From Candidatus Cloacimonadota bacterium (GTDB lineage: Bacteria > Cloacimonadota > Cloacimonadia > Cloacimonadales > JAIOQZ01): DNA of 64,000 nucleotides. The stretch is from contig JAIOQZ010000039.1 of assembly GCA_021108395.1 (NCBI GenBank), positions 62,001 to 126,000 on the forward strand, read 5' to 3'. Within the stretch, counting starts at the first letter, position 1, and every line of letters begins with the position of its first letter. Shown here piece after piece: positions 61,001 through 64,000 of the stretch. The notes beneath the pieces are model-generated. The model did no database searches. It saw only the letters and a list, made by a program, of their open reading frames with translations, and was not told where the DNA came from. A program made the position numbers and the translations under genes.

Positions 61001-63262
61001 GGGTACGCCCATTTGGTCAGATGCATCAGCAATCACATCTATTCCATCCGTAGTGACATCATCCATATCCACAACGGTGTTTTGTGTTTCGGAACTTGCC
61101 AGAGGCAGAATTGTAGGTGATGCGTAATTGTCGCGATTAGCATGATCCTCAATCAGATAGAAACTGTGAATTAATGGTGGTTCACCATCAATTGGTTTTC
61201 TACCATGCAACCCCATGCCGTCTTGCCGTAGCGCGTTTTCTTTACCTCCAGCAATCTCAGTGATGTAATCATTGAAGTGAAGGTGTCCCCATCCATGTGC
61301 TGGATGGTTGGATTTTACGACAAAAGAGACAGGGAAGCCTGAATTGACTTTTCGATGCTGAAAGATAGACCTGTGTGGATTAGGAGAGATATCCTGACTG
61401 TGGTAATAACAAAAAGTTGCTTCTGAGTAATCGACCGGTAGGTCATCCTCAGGATTGCTTGGCGCAGCATGTTCATTGGTTCCTTCGAGTGTTGTTGTTT
61501 TAGTGTATGAATCTCGCAATAAGCCAGAAACATCATAATACCACAACTTACCAGCACTGATTGTGAAGACTAATACTTCATCAGTATTGTTCATGTTACT
61601 TAAAAGGTCAATCCCATCGTGAAAACGCAAATCACTCGTTGCAATCAATGCGGATGTACTTCTCCATGGTCGCATCTCATCCAATGTAGCATTGACGATA
61701 ATGTCCTGATTATTCCACAAATCGAGATCGGCTGGGTTGTTGTAAGTGGGAACATTGGCTACAAACGGAAAGCCATAGTAGTCTTCCTTCTCATCCTCAA
61801 GAAAGTAAATTTCTATTGGCTCGGTTTCATCGGTGTATTGATTTCCATCAGACATATACCGAATATGCAAACTCACAGTCCAGTTGCTCGATTCATAAAC
61901 CGGACTGCGAATGTAATCCTGTCCATAACTGTAAATCTGTCGGAATTTATGTGCGCTCAATGTAACATCAACATCGCGGCCGGGAGCAATGATGGGAATA
62001 TTTCTCCAGTGCGTACTGTCTTCCACCCCGGGGGAGCAGGAATAGTGATCGCTGTATTCAAGAGGCACCCATTGAAAAGTAACAGGCTCAAACAATTTCC
62101 TTTTGTAGACTTCAAAGCGATATTGAACATTTCTTGCCGTGAACTGGCTATCGTTTTTAAGATTATATGTAATGGGGACATAAGTATTCGCCGGCAAGTA
62201 CACTACAATTGAATCGCCATGTGCGTTAAGGCCGTTTTGAAAGGCGGTTGCTTCATTAGACCATGCAGGACCGCTGAGGTCGAACTCCAGATTCTTGTTA
62301 TTCAGAACGTCACCTATATTCCACCTGATTGGGTATGTGACGGAATTGTTTTCGACATCCTCGTGATAAAACGGGAACAGATGGTCTGAGTGTACATGTC
62401 TGGGATCATCAAAAAGTGGGGGTATCCATTTGGGCGTTAGTTGCATACAAAAAGTACCATTCAAATGCGAGAGATCAACTGAGTCTGGAATAGAGAATGA
62501 TCGTATATTTATAACAGATGTTGTTGTGAGCGGTCCGATATCATTTCTGCTGGTAGAGTCACTCACAACAGCGTGTGTAATGGCGGGATCATGTTGATAT
62601 GTCCATCTGATACCAACAAAAGGGATGTTTATATCCCCTGAGTTCCTTAATACTACCTTAACTATCTCTGGCTGGCAGGTGAGTTCAGTTTCATCTATTA
62701 AAAATTCACCAGGCTCAAATCCAAGGCTGTCTATTTCTATGTCATACCACCGAGACAATGTGGAAGGTACTAAATTAAGGTCTAGTTGGGTGCTGATCAA
62801 ACCTGGACATTCAAGTGTAATTGAATAGTCAAGGTTGTCACTGGCGGATGAATAAATATTCCAATCTGTTGTCCGATACTTCGCGATGTAGAGAAAACCT
62901 CTTGGACCCCAGGTGGAAGCCATTGCGGGAAGCCTATACTCAACGGTTCCCCAGCCACCCTCATTGTAAACAGCTTTGTGGTCACAATATGACATTCGAT
63001 ATGGATCACTCCAACTGCCATATGCAATAAAAAAGTAAATTCCTTGATGAACAGTATCAGTTGAATGATCGATACTAAATTTCACCGAGTCACTCAGATC
63101 AACTGTATCATAAAACCAGTAGTCATCAGGATCCGAAAATACAGAATCTGGTGTCACAAGCCAGTCATCCCAGAAGATGCCCCATTCGTCTTCCCGTTGC
63201 GTCTCTCCGAACAAGCTTGATACTGCGATGATAGTTGCTATTATCAACAAACACTTTTTCAT
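55067..63262 (-). CDS. Giant secreted beta-helix protein with T9SS-type sorting domain
   Basis: A 2,731-residue exported protein: signal peptide (KKCLLIIATIIAVSSLFG), a 900-residue N-terminal part with beta-rich segments, then two or more stretches of right-handed parallel beta-helix. Typical turns read FENCTFINCSSGYGGAISL, ITNCVFRGNQATAGGAIHLE, FQNCTFKDCQATMGGAIYA and VFHDNEAVNTGFGGVLFS; NxxF/CxF and GGAIY recur. A PapD/HYDIN-like domain (IEVHPTYLEFEDTYIGDIQSLTFSIRNRGTS) and a TPR-like helical stretch (AARAAQLLLTICT...AAIEWFESIIENPPS) come near the end. The last 80 residues are the sorting domain (NFPNPFNPTTTIRYS, YNIRGQLVTRLV, GVYFYRLQVGG, KMLLLK). Probably a surface adhesin or a carbohydrate-interacting protein. 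Confidence 0.85.
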   Translation of the reverse strand: MKKCLLIIATIIAVSSLFGETQREDEWGIFWDDWLVTPDSVFSDPDDYWFYDTVDLSDSVKFSIDHSTDTVHQGIYFFIAYGSWSDPYRMSYCDHKAVYNEGGWGTVEYRLPAMASTWGPRGFLYIAKYRTTDWNIYSSASDNLDYSITLECPGLISTQLDLNLVPSTLSRWYDIEIDSLGFEPGEFLIDETELTCQPEIVKVVLRNSGDINIPFVGIRWTYQHDPAITHAVVSDSTSRNDIGPLTTTSVINIRSFSIPDSVDLSHLNGTFCMQLTPKWIPPLFDDPRHVHSDHLFPFYHEDVENNSVTYPIRWNIGDVLNNKNLEFDLSGPAWSNEATAFQNGLNAHGDSIVVYLPANTYVPITYNLKNDSQFTARNVQYRFEVYKRKLFEPVTFQWVPLEYSDHYSCSPGVEDSTHWRNIPIIAPGRDVDVTLSAHKFRQIYSYGQDYIRSPVYESSNWTVSLHIRYMSDGNQYTDETEPIEIYFLEDEKEDYYGFPFVANVPTYNNPADLDLWNNQDIIVNATLDEMRPWRSTSALIATSDLRFHDGIDLLSNMNNTDEVLVFTISAGKLWYYDVSGLLRDSYTKTTTLEGTNEHAAPSNPEDDLPVDYSEATFCYYHSQDISPNPHRSIFQHRKVNSGFPVSFVVKSNHPAHGWGHLHFNDYITEIAGGKENALRQDGMGLHGRKPIDGEPPLIHSFYLIEDHANRDNYASPTILPLASSETQNTVVDMDDVTTDGIDVIADASDQMGVPQGYWGNDGAKGVYRIGYKLERLGNFPVVLVNELGYRAHWQFDTKFSDGAAEALFSYNSHWNDLTLDRHVFEYVVTNRRTGNSLLRTEMFANGPHRITVQAEDIEGNIAVDTLRFTVMNGSTIPDSVITSNETWSGNYIIPYDVRIANGAVVTMQAGTVIMFQGDYDFNVEGRLTTNGTVSTPITFRRMHGGYIESGRLKFIGTNVSTLRFTKFESLGSRDDERTPVYGAIEIIGNDNVSFENCTFINCSSGYGGAISLQDADIEITNCVFRGNQATAGGAIHLEDSSPTLIGNHYWNNCATEGSALYCDNSNPLIVNETYRHGLDSSSESTIHLEASSPDFYNTILYTEPESQTLCTVYLESSSAPDFWNCAIPDGQASFEGDPFSGTYSDIVETDPGFVYHYNLGYFIERNSPCVNAGLLPIQGVTMPLYDIAGNPRIDESVIDIGSYEFPQTAGTVQVSGDIQIDTFWSADTVRVVGDVHVLPEINLTILPDVTVIMDDTCDVYVEGIITALGTDDEPIQFLTDELVTTGSSLIISGETPFLRSNNCDHNLDRHASNQRDNELYSYFTYCQFNSTTPPRSRTTHGVQVVLNNHLETTFTNCRFTNPDSLYQGGALQLNNSSPVFQNCTFKDCQATMGGAIYAKESDFQLIGSIIDGNSAEQGGAIYIDSLSAPQILNCDLLSNDAELGGALYCNGSTALPYVVNSILYSNSADYGNQAFFYDYENLNSGSDFDDTGFFYCDIMGGINGIHVENPDSSRSSNSRPNYQSTSGTRTASYLGFFSSVIDADPQFEGENYDLSMYSECINAGTPEDWASSLLPVLDELIIGYPPIEHFYDIGAREKQHIGMLTIGGTLEKDLVLFADTVHVTSNLIIPDSVHVSVDSLVSCMLFDEDVYVQVEGVFTLAGPHDDRVILSTFDGVNDWNGFHVIDYGILNITRAALSNTVGTNGSVIATQDSCNVIVTDCVFFSNQGQNGGCIHTDGGSVRIYNSEFYDNEATNGGVLYNSANDTLVVRDCVFHDNEAVNTGFGGVLFSKDSVLLQNNLMYANESQYGGAIYQYDGDIICINSTICNNDAAISGGGIYFDPNAEVLRNATVNTILWYNTRAGTNPSQITPNEQEIHMGYCNIQEMVIEVQDNPLFIGMHNALIDEIPEFADPDNADYHLNFYSFCIDNGAPTPHYLYYFDYSLHEDAFPNQFSGFKRDVGCYEYPDPPGIEVHPTYLEFEDTYIGDIQSLTFSIRNRGTSPQVYIEGLELPSEHFQCSIMSPVSRGGGEGLDLTRIRSRVPDYSARAVNDHANPEFENSIEILDVSREETTLTRSDFPLWLDAFEQAIIQIDFIPQDDGIFDDPIIIILDSSVYSDIEVRIQACGLDDTQYISQDTTWTGSVHVETHYVVMPDVTLTIDDDASVIFLNNRKIQFDDAVLIIENDVHFTGSDTLSSAGLYFDTDEEITIDDASFTNTRIMSTNSAIVIEDCVFTDSYIEHVNADLTVSYCEFDTTHINAYMNCEPISTDIVTIEHCEFFFSYYTNLISISSYPNFDINNNTMQNYMTALWINESGFGNTHEITDNLIYNNQYGYGIELYHTTADISERNVIHNNYIGLAALRKSVIDVQGSQYYPYQSIHNNYNVEVVFDEDSIPLTFERNLIFDDLHEEDHYFRCVHHAGHETYTVRNNYWSENFDAETHLYPYEYLSHTPVWEPGDSVNTGYNPALELLIAAEYNMDLTNFLLAETQLEQVIEDYPGSNEAARAAQLLLTICTVTQSDYTELQQYYLNEPNLHFDNEVEALADYLANVCNIKIGDYPAAIEWFESIIENPPSEVDSIYATIDIGYTYLLMEGSTRYSGYTGRYPEYRPNSYTEYFDKREALIFQLVTDCDAQVPPIHDHITLTQNFPNPFNPTTTIRYSIPTEEHVRLSVYNIRGQLVTRLVNDSRNAGPHEVIWSGRDTQNMPCASGVYFYRLQVGGKSIIHKMLLLK

Positions 63263-63271
63263 GATAAGCTC

Positions 63272-64000
63272 CTATTTCCTTTTAAACCGGTAGACTCTTC
63301 TTGATTCCGCATTCAGAATATGAGCAAAGTACTTACCATTTCCTGAAAACTGCATCAAGGATCCACTACCAGGAAGGCGAGCGATGGGTACTCCATTGAT
63401 ATAGTCAACGATGACAATATCACGTCGAAGACCTCTTACAGCAACCCAACCTACTTCCAGATCTGTAAGCCCAAATCCACCTGATCCCCCTTCATCGATG
63501 CCGGTGATTTTCGCAATAATCTCACCGGTTTCCAAGTCCACGATCATATTGTCAGGCCTGCTAATCATTGCCACATCCTCGGAAGGGGAGAAATCGATAA
63601 GCTGATACGCATATCCCGGCCTGCTGAAAACAATACCTCTGTCCATAGAAAGAATGTATCTTCCCTTGTCTGCAAGTATCCACATGTACTGGCCGGAAGG
63701 GCTGAAATAAGCAGTATTGATTGAACCCGCATCGAGTTCTCGTTCGGAAAGCCTGTTGCCGTAAGGATCGAAAACGATAATTCCCGATTGGCTGGGAAAG
63801 TGTGATTCCACCGGATAACGGAAGTCGCTTCCGTAAGTGTTATCGTCATCATGTTCGAGAAACTCATATGGGCTTGGATCGGGTGCTTCGAAAATAGCCC
63901 AATAACCATCAGTCCCAAAGGTGAAGACCCGCGATATACCGGGGCTGAGTGGGAAGCGGGCAGAGATTTTGTGGTCTGGAGTAATCCATTCATAGTAACG
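63272..64000 (-). CDS. Propeller-like protein, 5' end outside window
   Basis: The frame is open from the window edge to TAA 63272 and gives 242 residues. It reads like WD40/YVTN-type propeller blades: GIIVFDPYGNRLSERELDAG, TAYFSPSGQYMWILADKGRYILSMD, YQLIDFSPSEDVAMISRPDNMIVDLETGEIIAKITG and a final FSGNGKYFAHILNAESRRVYRFKRK. No signal peptide can be seen, because the start is missing. It lies 9 bases before the giant beta-helix gene on the same strand, so the two are probably co-transcribed. Confidence 0.7.
   Translation of the reverse strand, partial: RYYEWITPDHKISARFPLSPGISRVFTFGTDGYWAIFEAPDPSPYEFLEHDDDNTYGSDFRYPVESHFPSQSGIIVFDPYGNRLSERELDAGSINTAYFSPSGQYMWILADKGRYILSMDRGIVFSRPGYAYQLIDFSPSEDVAMISRPDNMIVDLETGEIIAKITGIDEGGSGGFGLTDLEVGWVAVRGLRRDIVIVDYINGVPIARLPGSGSLMQFSGNGKYFAHILNAESRRVYRFKRK

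Overview
The window reads as an oriC-proximal segment of the chromosome of a Gram-negative anaerobic bacterium, most likely from the FCB side of the tree (Cloacimonadota or a related candidate phylum; this is an inference). The evidence: the yidD-yidC-jag, rsmG-parA-parB and atp blocks lie close together; parS-like sites flank them; outer-membrane biogenesis genes are present (a LolA-like protein and LptE); the principal-type sigma factor is short and lacks region 1.1; two exported proteins end in the NPFNPTT-type C-terminal domain common in those phyla; and there are genes typical of anaerobes (phosphate butyryltransferase, a flavodoxin-ferredoxin protein). Housekeeping genes are G+C rich. 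One small gene near 40 kb and nearly everything from 44.2 kb to the end are visibly more A+T rich.

Layout. 0-3.3 kb: yidD (partial), yidC, jag and a metallo-beta-lactamase hydrolase. 3.4-9.0 kb, minus strand: thioredoxin reductase-like protein and cytidine deaminase, then acylphosphatase, LysM/M23 lipoprotein, MerR regulator, sigma factor, ptb and rlmH. 9.1-20.6 kb, plus strand: rsmG, parA, parB, M23 peptidase, bactofilin, then a complete F-type ATP synthase operon (two atpI-like genes, atpB, two different atpE genes, atpFHAGDC). 20.8-27.1 kb, minus strand: manC, lolA-like, ftsK, ychF, rluB-like, lptE. 27.3-28.5 kb: HTH-EIIA fusion and purE. 28.7-34.6 kb, minus strand: GH-like lipoprotein, a heterodimeric ABC exporter, and a zinc-ribbon membrane protein. 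34.8-39.9 kb: queD, engB, dxs, mnmE and a GNAT acetyltransferase. 39.9-44.1 kb: small membrane proteins, the EFR1-type protein with a divergent TetR regulator, a secreted propeller and smpB. 44.2-54.8 kb: an apparent defence island that starts with decayed transposon-end-like repeats and carries two very large genes, a nuclease-STAND NTPase (1,571 aa) and an SF1 helicase-nuclease (about 1,608 aa). 55.0-64.0 kb: a 2,731-residue secreted beta-helix protein and the 3' part of another propeller-like gene.

Most striking points. (1) The ATP synthase encodes a triple-hairpin c subunit (six membrane helices) in which only the third hairpin keeps the ion-binding glutamate, followed by an ordinary single-hairpin c subunit with a two-carboxylate, sodium-type site. 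This suggests a hybrid rotor with fewer ion sites per turn. (2) Between the two giant defence genes is a leader with two mutually exclusive hairpins over a strong Shine-Dalgarno and a 35-codon reading frame. (3) A family of roughly 190-bp hairpin-rich elements with terminal inverted repeats occupies four intergenic positions. One copy lies inside the atp operon, and two copies supply the stop codon and last residues of neighbouring genes. (4) parAB, an M23 peptidase and a bactofilin form one tightly coupled block, and two near-consensus parS sites occur in the window.
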